The notes beneath the pieces are model-generated. The model ran no database searches, was not told the origin of the DNA, and saw only the letters and a program-made list of their open reading frames with translations. Of a DNA stretch of 64,000 nt, positions 49,390 through 59,974 are shown piece by piece. Both the position numbers and the translations under genes were made by a program. Source of the DNA: Dryas octopetala. Its lineage: Eukaryota; Streptophyta; Magnoliopsida; Rosales; Rosaceae. The stretch's first letter is position 1; every line of letters begins with the position of its first letter. The stretch is from assembly GCA_963921425.1 (NCBI GenBank), contig OY992832.1:16528835-16592834 (forward strand). The letters are read 5' to 3'.

Positions 49390-49584
49390 TTATAATATAT
49401 AGTGTCTAATTTTAAACACCCTACTCACCAAAAAAATTTGTCTAAACCCCCACCCATCTAGAAACTCTTTCAAAACCCCCTAAAACTTATAATCCTAAAT
49501 TACCCTTCTGACGCATGCTGACGCGCGCTGACGCATGCTGACGTCACTATAACTGAATTTTGGTGAAACTGTTTTTTTTTTTTT

Positions 49585-49890
49585 TTTTTTGAATTGAAGT
49601 TTTTGCTAAAACTCAATATTTCACTAAAACTAAAATCAAACACTGAAATTGAATTTCATTACACTAAAACTGAATTTTCAGAATTCAATTACACTGAAAC
49701 TGAATTTCAGAAATTCAGTTACACTAAATTGAAGAATTCAGTTATGAATTCACTTACTGAAACTGAATTAAGTGATGAAACAATTACACCTCGACTAAAA
49801 TGCACTTACACCTTAATTAAAAAACAATTACACATTTACTAAAACAATTACACTTCACTAAAACAGTTACACCTTTACTGAATTCCGTTT
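49585..49890. repeat. degenerate repeat of ACTGAATT-type units
   Basis: Units such as ACACTGAAACTGAATTTCAG and ACACTAAAACTGAATTTTCA recur about every 30 bp inside the left part of the MULE-type element. Open reading across this tract is a by-product of the repeat. Confidence 0.6.
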
Positions 49891-50897
49891 CACTAAAAAG
49901 AACACAGCAACCTTATCAAAAAAAAAAAACCAACAACACAACAAGTCATTGAGATGAGAGGAGTAGCCAACAATACAACGTCGTCCGATCACCTCACGAG
50001 CGACGAGTACACGACAGCCGCCACTGCCTCGATCTGTTTCTACCTGCAAATTTGATTCATCATATTTCAGAACCATAATTTCATTCAAAATTCATTTAAA
50101 ACTCATGTTTCACGAACTGAAACTGTTTAATCAATAAATGAAGTAAATTTGTATATACTTATAAATCAATTAAAAACCATATTTCTATCTGATTTATAAC
50201 AAATTCAATTAAAACAGATTCACAAATTATACATTTCACAGACAGATTCACAAATCAATTTCAAATTAGGGTTTTCAAATCAGGGCTTTTGAAATTCAAT
50301 GCAATTGAACCAAAATTTGTATACTAGTAGAGAGAGACTGTCAAAGGGAGAAGAATGAGACCGAAACCACTTCAATCCGCCGCCGAATCGCCGGCAACGG
50401 CGGCGATAAGTCTCAGACTTTTTCGGTGTCGATTCGCCGTCCACGGTGGTCAGTTGGAGAATCAGAGACCACCATCACACTCACCACGTCGAGAGGAAGC
50501 TTCTGGAAGTGGAGAGCGGCTGCGACGTCGCCGGAATCTCGAAGTCACCGCCAGAGATGACGATCAGACTTCGGGCTGTATTTGGGTTTCTGTGGATTTT
50601 ATGGGAAAGAAAAGGCCATGGATAGATAGAGGAGGAAGAAGCGAGAAGAACCCAACCAGTCCGACACCTCGTCGTTGCCGGAATTGATGGATCGCCGGCG
50701 AGGGAGCTCAGGTTTGACTAGACCGATCCGGCGTCGATGTTATGTTTCGTGGAGAGTGGAGGGCAAGGAGAGGAAGAGGAAAGAGAGGCGAGTGTGATGG
50801 GACCGGTCTCGCCAGCAACCGTCGCCAGACGGTGGCGCACGCGCCGGCGACAGCAGCGGGGAGAGAGAGAAGGCAGAGGGGAAGAGAGGCACCTGAT

Positions 50898-50899
<2 letters not shown>

Positions 50900-50956
<57 letters not shown>
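50900..50956. repeat. (GA)n microsatellite
   Basis: About 57 bp of GA inside the MULE-type element, at the end of its GC-rich segment, followed by an A-run at about 50977-50994. Confidence 0.9.
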
Positions 50957-50957
<1 letters not shown>

Positions 50958-51219
50958 ACCCATAAATTGAAAATGAAAAAAAAAAAAAAAAAAGGTAAAA
51001 CTGGAAAATTAAAAGATGGGGAGTCAAACTTGACTGGGTATTAGTTGACTAGGGAGTTTAGGAAAATATTAAGTGTAAGATTGGGGGTTATAGGAGAGGT
51101 AGATTTTGGGTGGAGGTTATGAAAGATTTTATCTCTAACTAGGGGGTTTATAATTATTAATATTATAATATAAAAGTTTTTATCCATTTCAAACAATAAG
51201 ATCAATAAATTACGTGCTT

Positions 51220-51267
51220 AATTAGCTCTTCAGATTTGGCCAAAAAAAAAATTAGCTCTTCAGATTT
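51220..51267 (+). mobile_element. micro-retroposon footprint: GGCC plus A-tail, 18-bp repeats
   Basis: Perfect 18-bp repeats AATTAGCTCTTCAGATTT (51220-51237 and 51250-51267) flank only GGCC and eight A. The insert is the smallest in the window with the longest duplication. Confidence 0.7.
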
Positions 51268-51887
51268 TTCAAATCTCCCTAGAACAAATTAGATTTTCAT
51301 AAGATGAGAGAATAAAAAACTCTTTAATTAATGCACTATAACCTGTTTGAATGACTAATTTTATTCACATAGGATACAATAAAAATTAGGGAAAAAAATA
51401 ATTTTGGTCTCTGTATTTTACCCCAAAAATATATTTGGTTCTTTTAATTGGTTTCAAAACTCCGCATGTGGTCCTTGTGATTTATATTGTTTGAAATTTT
51501 AAGACATTTTATAACGAACATGAATTTTTTTTAGTAAATTAGGGAAACCCCTTCAAACTTATATTTCTTCAATTAAAATTCAGGCAAATTTTTTTTTTCA
51601 ATTGTTAATCCCTTTGACTGATTGCCAATTAAGTTAATTTCCATTTTAGAAATGATGAGTCAGCCTATTAGTTTTTGAGATGCCCAAAATGCCCTTAAGC
51701 CTTCATTACTAACATTAAACACAAGTTGGCGTATTTGGAGAAAAACATTTATTCTCCTTATATCTTGGCTATTAATGTAATCAATTTTGAACATTTTTTT
51801 GAATTTTAATAATGAAATTCAGATTTAAGTCACCATATATTGTATGATATTCTCCATATTTTTTTTATATATTTGTAATCTTTATTT

Positions 51888-52340
51888 TCGTATACATAAT
51901 TTACCTACATGAAATATTTATTTTTAATTTACCTACATCAAATGCTTATACATAACTTATATACATATGCTTATTGATAATTTATTTATATCAAGTGCTT
52001 AAACATAATTATTATATATTAAGTGCTTATATATATATAATTTACCTACATGGCTACATCAAATACTAATACATTTTTCTCAAAAAACAAAAAATGCTTA
52101 TACATAATTTATCTACATGAAATACTAGCTTATACATAATTTACCACATGAAATACTTATACATAATTTGCCTACGTTAGATGATTATTCATAATATATC
52201 TACATAAAATGCTTGTACATAAATTATTAATACTGGCGAGTTCATGCTTCCCCTCACAGCTACCGCGTGCGAGGCACAATTGCAATTTACCTACATCAAA
52301 TGCTTATACACATATATATTTTTTTATATTTTTTTTTCAC
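51888..52340. repeat. degenerate repeat TACATAATTTACCTACATSAAATRCT
   Basis: About a dozen units of 25-33 bp, each with ATAATTTACCTACAT and AAATGCTTATACAT variants, inside the 2.1-kb TIR element. Confidence 0.75.
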
Positions 52341-53003
52341 TTACATGAATCACTCATAGATAATTTACTTGCAATTGAAATTATGGCAAATTACATTTCA
52401 ATCAATAAAACATTTCAATATTACATAATGGTAAATGTAAATTTTCTTTTTCCATAAAGTCAATGAGTTTTGAAATTATATCCTATTTTAGTCACTAAGC
52501 CCAATCTACTTGATGATGTCATGTATTTTGGTGCATTGAAAAATACCAATTTGCCCATCCATTTTTTTCATTACTTATAGGCATAAAATTATGGCGTTGC
52601 TCTTAATTTAGTTTAGAGTATAGAAATGTGGTGCAAGATATATAAATGGGGTTTACGATTTAGAAATGAGGTTTAGGGTTTATAATTAGGGTTTTGGAGC
52701 TTATGGCTTAGGCTTTAGGTCTCAGGTTTCAAGCATAACCCAAAACCGCCCAAAACTCATAGCTAAACCCTAAGTCGTTTTGCTGCGTAGCAGTTAAACA
52801 CAAACATATATAACTAATATACCTAAATCTGAATGGTAATGTATGTTTATTAATCTATTGTAATTTTTTTTTCCATTTTGGTCAATAATGACTAAAATGA
52901 AATTATTAAAATGTATATCGATTAAAATGTAATTTTGAAAATTTTTATTGATTTAGTTGTAATTAGCACTTGAAATTATAATTCAATTTAGATGCACAAT
53001 AAT

Positions 53004-53046
53004 GATGATTTAAATCTTTTACAAAAAAAAAAAGGATGATTTAAAT
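53004..53046 (+). mobile_element. micro-retroposon footprint inside the TIR element
   Basis: Perfect 12-bp repeats GATGATTTAAAT (53004-53015 and 53035-53046) flank CTTTTAC plus an A-run and GG. It is younger than the host element. Confidence 0.55.
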
Positions 53047-53510
53047 AATATATATGCTTAAAAATAGGAATTTAATTGAATGTTGTTGGTTATTAAACGT
53101 TTTGTGAGAATGGTAAATATTGTAAATATATAACAATATATGGTATAAAAATGTCCTATGTGGCATCTAAAATTTGATAATGGGCCTAATCTATTAATCT
53201 ACAGTCAATGAGTTAAATCATGTAAAATATAAATTATAAGGGCCTTTAACTAAATAACGCACAATTTTTCTCAAATTAAAACTAATGACTTTTATAAACT
53301 GATAAATTTTACTAAAAAATGAAAAAAATTATGTATGTAACATTCAATTTGATTTTCAAACAAAATTAAAAATTTGAATTTGTTAATATTGTCCTCATAT
53401 TGCAAATAACATAAAACACAGGGACCAAATATAGAGTTTTGAAACCACAGACACCAAATTTATTTTCGAGGTAAAACACAAAGACTAAAACGTTTTTTTC
53501 CCTAAAAATT

Positions 53511-54650
53511 ATTAATAACAAAATCATAAACACAATTTCTATTCATTAAAAAAGAGATTAATTGTATGACTGTATTCGCACATTACAAGGTTTTTTAAAA
53601 CTCTCCTCTTTATTTCTTTATTTTTTTTGAATTAATATTAACATGATATTTATGAGAAGTAGCTGCACTAGTACTTATGAAAGTTCATGTTGGATATGTG
53701 AAAAATGACTAGTTTGTTATGGGCACACATTTCAGTTCTTCTAGCTGAAATTTCATTTGTAGGTGTTTGCTTCTAACATGACAACAAACCATAAATGCTG
53801 AAGACAATTGTAATATTTGCAAATAATATTAATATATGTTTGCACACATTAATAATATGTATAATCAAGTCTGAAATAAAGTAAGATATTAGAGGAAATT
53901 AAATATCTATTTATCGATCATAGGTTTAGTTTTAAAAGAGACTTAGAGATGGGTTCAATTTCTACACTCCTCTTAGTCTAACATCAGCAGAGAGTTAGGG
54001 TTTAGATAGAATTTTTTTATTCTTAGTTATCAATTAGTCAGCATCCACTTCATTTTATTCCCTAAAAGATGTAAAATTTTACAACTTGTGTCACAAATCC
54101 ATAAGTTTGTACCATTGTGTGGTTTACTTCCAGTGCATTGTTTTCTCCCAATCGAGATTTTCTATCATTTATCCATGCGTGAGTTTTGGGATTTAGATTC
54201 GATGTTTCGAAATTTGAATAGGATTCTCGATTGTAACAAGTTGTAAAGGCGAAATAGTTGCTACTCATTTGGGGTTTTTGTGGTCTTTGGAATAGTTTGA
54301 ACCCAAATTTTTCCTCCTACTACCAGATCAATGATGGTTACTATAAAATCAGTAACAAGATCAGATTTAGGTTATGTAATATCTTATTTAAATCATAAAT
54401 GCTGGCATGTATCATATTTTTTTACGAGGCAATTAGTTTCCTTATAAATTTGAAAACACGTACCCCTGGTCTCTGCCTAAAAACTATTGACTAAAAGGTC
54501 CTAAGTCTAATTTTCTCTATTTTTAATTTAGATTTTAAAACATTATATATTAGTAGGGTCTTATATAGTAACACAAATATGAAATTCTATAGTAAGTTCA
54601 TCAAGATAGTCATTGATTCAACATGAATATGAAAAATGATGGAGACATTT
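53511..54650. other. rest of block 2 and intergenic DNA
   Basis: Contains GTTTGTTATGGGCACA (about 53716), matching block 1 at about 44747. The remainder is AT-rich with no gene seen. Confidence 0.5.
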
Positions 54651-54652
54651 GG

Positions 54653-54890
54653 AAAACTAATCTATTTTGGTTTTCATTAAAGACTTTTAACCTTTTTTTT
54701 TTTTTAGAATTTTAACAATTGAGTAGTGTTCGAGTTCCCCTCGAGTAGTACTAAAACCCTATCAAGTAGTGCTCGAGGAGTGTTCGAACACTTTATGATG
54801 GGAGCTCGAGTACTACTCGAGAGTTAAATTTCTAAAAATTTTAAAAAAATGTTAAAAGTCTTTAATTGACTTCAATTTAGATTAATTTTT
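54653..54890. mobile_element. foldback MITE with CTCGAG-rich centre
   Basis: The left AAAGACTTTTAACC and the right, reversed, AAAGACTTTTAACAT lie in inverted arms of about 100 bp. The centre is a run of TCGAGTAGTACTCGAG-like palindromes. Ends approximate, duplication not resolved. Confidence 0.65.
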
Positions 54891-55015
54891 CAAATTTCTC
54901 AAAATGATGAGATTGTTAGTAACAAAATATAGGGGTTGGAAAATCAATGCAGGAGGTGGTAATGTTCTCACTTGATGTTGCTATAGTCGCGGGATCCTTG
55001 AACATGGTTAGGATT

Positions 55016-55643
55016 TAGGGATGTAAAATGGGCCGAATCGAACTGGTTCAAGTATGATATTTGAGCTTTGAATCGGGTCGACCAAACCCATAGGACTTTT
55101 TAATATTTTGAGTTGGGCTGGATCGAGCCTACGAAGAGAGAGGAGGAAAGTCTAGCCCAATTCCTTTTTTTAGGTAGGCTTGGAGCCGAGTTCAGGTTTG
55201 GGATTTTTAGCTCAACCTTATTTTTTTATATTTTTTATTGATTTAAACCTAATGATTGTGATGCTAAAAATGAAAATTTAAAGATGTATTGACAAATTGT
55301 AAAAAGAAATAGCAATTGCAAAATTTACATTAAATAATTCAGTCTTTTCAGGCTTTTTTTTTTTTTTTTTCGAGTCTTTCATGCATTTAGATTAATATAT
55401 TATAATGCTACGTACAAATGGAACATTAAGAAAACATACAGATATACAACTGTTTACATAATTTATAGTTTATACATTTTGAATTCGTGATTAAAAATAA
55501 AAAGTAAAACATTGTGGAGGCCCAATACTTGCTCAAAATATTTCGAGTTCTAACCGACTTGGACTTTATCGAGTTTGGGCGTTCAGATCGAGTTTTTTAT
55601 AGGCTGATGAACCGGGTTTTGGGCTCCATTTTACACTTCTGAT
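55016..55643. mobile_element. probable hAT-like element, ends only
   Basis: The left end TAGGGATGTAAAATGGGCC pairs with the reversed right end TCAGAAGTGTAAAATGGAGCC. Subterminal GGGTCGACC, CGAGTTTGGGC and similar motifs recur. No matching target duplication was found, so boundaries are provisional. Confidence 0.5.
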
Positions 55644-56087
55644 AAAGTCAAGTGCTCGATTAATAATGAAGCCACTCAAACTTCAGTTATATTGTATAGA
55701 TAAATTTGATACAATTTTCTGGCCAAAAAAAAAAAATGATAAATCTTGTGGAAATTAATCTTGTTTGTCTCCTATAAGGGTTGAAATTAATTCACAGTGT
55801 GTCGCACATTTGATTTAGTTTGACAGTAAACTGTCTAGCCTTATGAATTGCAGGTGGTGGGAGTGTTGCAAATTCACATATACAAAGAAATGAATGGTGG
55901 GGTTGCTATAGACTGGCTTCCTATGGTCTCACCCTTTAGTTGGGTTGCACTATTTTGGACCAACCCAACCATTAATTGTTACTCAGATTCTGCTGGAAGA
56001 TCTAAAAATTTCGAAAACCGTTTTCAAATCGCGAACCAGAGGGGCCAATAGGCACATAACTTCAATTAAGTGAACTGATGAGGAAGA
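55644..56087 (-). repeat. downstream flank of small gene copy 3, shared with 59690-59815
   Basis: CACATATACAAAGAAATGAA and GGTTGCTA here match CACATATACTGAGAAATGAA and GGTTGCTA near 59780. The same flank therefore recurs where a fourth block would begin. A T/GGCC-A-run insert with imperfect GATAAAT repeats lies at about 55700-55746. Confidence 0.55.
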
Positions 56088-56390
56088 CTAGTGGCTAAAC
56101 AAGGTCTTGCAGATTTTTAATTGACTAAAAACTTGTTTATAAACGCTGACTCTGGCTGCAGATATACTTAGCAGCATGCTCTTCCTCAACTTCTTCAATC
56201 TCTTCCCAATCTTAACCTTAAATTTGCGTATTCTAATCCTCAACTTCGAAGGCCTTCTTCGAGACAGAGACTCTGCTTGCTCCATCACCTTGTAGATCAA
56301 GAACTGTGCTCGTCGTTTTATTCTCTCTTCTGGGTCTTCCTTGTCCATCTTTGTGTACCCATATGATGGCCTCCTCATCACAACAGCCAT
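56088..56390 (-). CDS. small basic plant protein of unknown function, copy 3, C-terminally shortened (100 aa)
   Basis: Same family as the genes at 41067 and 45119: MAVVMRRPSYGYTKMDKEDP, EERIKRRAQFLIYKVMEQAE, a basic core and the ending CKTLFSH. Relative to copies 1 and 2 it has lost 23 bp after TTTAGCC, between two GCC triplets. The resulting frameshift reaches a stop at once and removes the RTGEGTIATSLPPLF tail. A TATA-like site remains at 56463-56471. It may still make a protein lacking the conserved C-terminus, or be a young pseudogene. Confidence 0.72.
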   Translation of the reverse strand: MAVVMRRPSYGYTKMDKEDPEERIKRRAQFLIYKVMEQAESLSRRRPSKLRIRIRKFKVKIGKRLKKLRKSMLLSISAARVSVYKQVFSQLKICKTLFSH

Positions 56391-56797
56391 TTCCTTCCAA
56401 ATTCAAAGGTATAGTGAGAGAGAGAGAGGTGTTGTGTAAGCTTGGGTGGTATATATTGACTTGTATTTATAAGGAATTGAAGAGTACTTGGTAAGGGAGG
56501 TCATTTTTTGCTGATGAAGCAGAGCATGTGCACTTAATTAGCTGAGCTGGGATAGCTGGCCTTTTACATCATGGGGTGTGTGTGAAGTGTGACCTAACTA
56601 AAACCTGCTCTCAAGGAGAATATGCATGCCAATTGCTATTAGAAAATTATTGTCTATAATTTATCATTAAAAAAGGAGAGATTTAATGCAGAGTGCAGCA
56701 AAGTTGAAAGCTTGCATACAGAGTATCGAAAGTGACCAGATGGCAGGCTTGTGTATTTAATTATAATTGATGAATATCCTTGCTAGCTACATCAATG

Positions 56798-56835
<38 letters not shown>

Positions 56836-57744
56836 CACAGATCTCACTATCTCAGCCATTGGTTTTGGATCAGATCGATACCAATGGGGAACAAAAGTTA
56901 TTAATTAAAAAAGGGGTGATACAATTACGTAAACCATGTACGTGGTTGAATCAATTGGATGATCATCATGAACCGTTAAAGTAATTAGAGCAAGGATAGC
57001 GGCTGATGTGAGAATTCATTTCGGGATTTCGTTCCTGCATTTACTTTCAATGCATGTATGTATATTGAAATATGTGTAGTTTTTGTTACCAAAAAAAAAT
57101 ATGTGTTCTTTAGATTAAGAACCCTCTAAATAAGCACAAGAATCTATGTTCATTCATTGAAAAAAACACACTATTACAAGTTGTTTGTGGCATTTTTTAA
57201 AATATATTGTCCCAATTTCTTAAGCAACAAAACTAATTCAAGGGAGGGGCAAACATCTAAAATCTAGGGAAGATACTTAATTCATGGGGTAAATTGACTC
57301 ATTTTGCTCTGTTGTGGATCTGCCAATGGTGCTACTACATGAATATTGTTATTTATACCATATCAACTAATATCTAGAGTACTGCTTATCTAATTAATTA
57401 ATTGAGGTTGGTGAGACTCACATACTAATTTTCTATTATAAACATCAGTTGAGATAATATATAAAATGATGAATAAGATGACCAGTTGATGCGAAATGAG
57501 GAAACAATAACAGGAAGCTTGCCATGTATGTATGGACCAGACAAAAACCTCCACCGGCGTGACGGATCTTTGAAACAAAATGAATAAAGAAGTACACTAA
57601 TAAATATAGAAAATTATTGAGTCAAATGAGAGTGAAGGCCGAGGGTGACATAATACAGGCTTAATTTGAAGCGGTTCTGTAGTGGCCTTCGATTTAAGTC
57701 AACCCTCCACCGGCCTCTGCCCTTCAACAACGACAGAAAACAAT
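56391..57744 (-). repeat. segmental block 3, upstream part
   Basis: Homologous to 41409-43000 and 45467-48790, with anchors TTTTGGATCAGATC (56863), CATGTATGGACCAGACAAAA (about 57527) and GTCAACCCTCCACCGG (57697). A (TA)n tract lies at about 56799-56830. The block continues after the TRIM to about 58720. Confidence 0.75.
57070..57106 (+). mobile_element. micro-retroposon footprint: GTTACC plus A-tail
   Basis: ATATGTGT at 57070-57077 and 57099-57106 flanks an insert ending GTTACC plus an A-run. Blocks 1 (about 42160) and 2 (about 46074) have one copy, ATGTGTAGT, and no insert. Confidence 0.65.
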
Positions 57745-58083
57745 TGTTTACAAAAATCTCATATGGAAGATATGAGGGTTTTATTAGTATCTTATAAGAG
57801 TTTGGGTTACTTTTTTCATTGCCAATTGATTTGGGATGAATGCCTAAATTTCTTCATGGTATCAGAGATTCACGTGATGCACCTAACGGCCACACGTGCT
57901 CTCACATCACCTAATATAAATTATCCAAGTGTTAGACTTAAATGACGCCATACGTGCAGGAGCGTATTTAGAGAAATCTCACATTGAAGATGTGAGTGAC
58001 TTGCTAGGAACTTTTAAAGATTAAAACTACTCCTCTCATTACTAATTAATTTTAAAATAAATGTCTAGATTCCTTCAACAACG
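57745..58083 (+). mobile_element. TRIM (miniature LTR retrotransposon), 339 bp
   Basis: Two related terminal repeats of about 110 bp (57745-57856, starting TGTTTACAAAAATC, and about 57965-58083) share AAATCTCA, GAAGATRTGAG and TAAATTTCTTCA-like ends. Directly after the first is TGGTATCAGAG, the primer-binding site complementary to initiator tRNA-Met. ACAAT flanks the element (57740-57744 and 58084-58088), and the homologous sites in blocks 1 and 2 have a single ACAAT. It has no coding capacity. Confidence 0.8.
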
Positions 58084-59815
58084 ACAATAATTTTATAATT
58101 CAAAACCAAATTAATAGATGCATCATGTTACTCATGTATGATATCAGAAGTCAGAATGATGACGTTGGATCACTTAAAATAGAGTATATTAATAGATCAT
58201 GCTTATTGCTTACATTGGCATCAAAGAGGCATATAACTAATATCGTTGTACAATATTTATTTATTAAAATGCATTTAGCACAATATTTATACGTACTAAT
58301 AGATGTAAATATTCGGTTTCATGTGGACTTAGCTTTTCAATTATTTCATTTAAAAAATTTTATATAAGTTTATTAAAAAAAAATTAGTTGGTAAATGGAA
58401 TTACTCAGAACTTTCAATTTATGCTCATTCCAATGAAATCTTATCTATTGCATGGGTTGATTGTTGCTTTTTTTATTTCGGGTCAGCAGCTTTGAATGAC
58501 AGAATGGGGTTGTCTCCCCACTTGCAAAAACCTTGAAATCAGAGGCTTGAAACGTTTTGATGTTTACATCCTCACAAGTCAACTCTTCAAGGCCCACATG
58601 ATCACAGCCTACGATGATAGGATCCAAGCGGGCAGCGGGCCACCTTTAAAAAATGGGGCTGGCCTTGTCCAGGCCCAACGACTAGGAAACACACATCTTT
58701 TATAAAATACCAATAAAATATAGAGATAATTAGACTTGAATTTTTTAGAAAAATAATTTTTAGATGAAGACTAGAGATGTTTTAAATTTATAAGAAAATC
58801 TTTTTAATTCATAGTAAAGTCCTTTAATTTATAAGAATTTTTTTAAATTCATAATAAAGTTCTTTTAATTTATAAGAAAATCATTTTAATTCATAATAAA
58901 GTCATCCCCCTATTTGAAGGATATTTTCCTTCCTAAGGTGTAGAGTGGGCTTTATAGACGCCCAAAATTTTAAAGTTAAAATATAATATAAAGCCGTTAA
59001 AGAAGAAAAATAAAATGACTTGATTAAAAATCATAAATCACTATTGGTCTTAGTCTAAGAAAGACTTATAAAATTGACTGAATTCTAAGTCTCCCTAAAA
59101 TATATCTAACAGCTCAAATGCTTCATGCAGTTGCAGACCACTTCCAAGAGAATTAATTTCTCTGTGATGGATTTATATATTTTATGTATCTATATATGTA
59201 ATCACATATTATATTACATGATAAAAGAGATAAAAAATAAGTGTATACACCCGTTAATAGAAAGTTTTTTTCCTTTCAAGCAATAAGAAGATGACTTAAT
59301 TATCTCTTTTGATTTCTCAAACTTTCTAGTACAAACTAGATCTTCATAAGATAAGAGAAAAAATTATTATATGTATTGTAATGTATTAAGAAAATGAGTA
59401 ATTTTTCTCATTATCTAATATATATGTATTGTATGAGTCACTGTATAATTATAGGATTAATTTTCGATGGTTTTGTTAATATCATAATTTAAATAGATCT
59501 TTGTTTTATAAGTGATCGATGCATAAGTAATAATTTTGGTTTAAAAATAAAGAAACTTATGTTTAAATTTTAAGATCACAAGATATATATATATATGCTT
59601 CAACTCGAACACAATATGATTATAAACGGGGGTTGGCGTTGAGCTTTTCAACACGATTAATTAAATGGGTCAAGTTATAGTTGACTACTAATTTTGTCTC
59701 CTATAGTTGAAATTATATTTATTTTGATATATAAAATTTTGAAAGTGGGAATATTGTTCTCCTACTCGATCACATATACTGAGAAATGAATGATAGGGTT
59801 GCTACGTAGCCATGA
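58084..59815 (-). repeat. segmental block 3, end, and start of a truncated fourth block
   Basis: 58198-58700 matches 43060-43560 and 48840-49260. From about 59690 to 59815 the sequence matches the flank just downstream of small gene copy 3, but instead of a fourth gene an inverted-repeat element and the satellite array follow. Short repeated AATTYATAATAAAGT units occur at 58780-58910. Confidence 0.6.
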
Positions 59816-59974
59816 TTTTTTTTTTTTTGAGCAAATTTTACTTTGCACCCTCAAGATTTGCCTTGATTCACAACTTAGTCCTTATGATTTTAATTTTTTC
59901 AATTTGAAATCTAACTTTTGAATTTTTTTTTAATGTGAACCCTTTATTTGTTTGACTTAATTAAAATGTTAAGT

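Larger units (their letters stand above)
49400..51162. mobile_element. MULE-type element with GC-rich interior (candidate Pack-MULE)
   Basis: TTATAATATA occurs at 49390-49399 and 51163-51172, a 10-bp Mutator-type duplication. Block 3 (about 59250) shows the uninterrupted homologous region. Terminal repeats TAGTGTCTAATTTTAAAC and, reversed right end, TATTAATAATTATAAAC, followed by CCCCTA-like sequence, pair imperfectly. The interior at 50355-50900 is far richer in G+C than the flanks and carries an open frame of 110 codons from ATG 50355 (MRPKPLQSAAESPATAAISL). This looks like captured host coding or leader sequence. No known domain. Confidence 0.7.
51388..53503. mobile_element. TIR element, 2.1 kb, with long inverted ends
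   Basis: AAAAATT flanks both ends (51381-51387 and 53504-53510). Inverted ends of about 110 bp: the left reads AGGGAAAAAAATAATTTTGG; the right, reversed, AGGGAAAAAAACGTTTTAG. Both then continue through TTGGTTTCAAAACTC-like sequence. The interior has a repeat of about 25-30 bp and no transposase. Probably Mutator-related, since the duplication may be longer with mismatches. Confidence 0.72.

Noticed and set aside
50708-51044. Overlapping frames rich in Arg-Glu or Ser-Leu
   Set aside because: They are translations of the (GA)n microsatellite and its purine-rich surroundings.
55700-55746. A ninth micro-insertion ending CTGGCC plus A-run
   Set aside because: The insert end fits well, but the flanking repeat (GATAAATTTG / GATAAATCTTG) needs a gap, so it is not counted with the eight.
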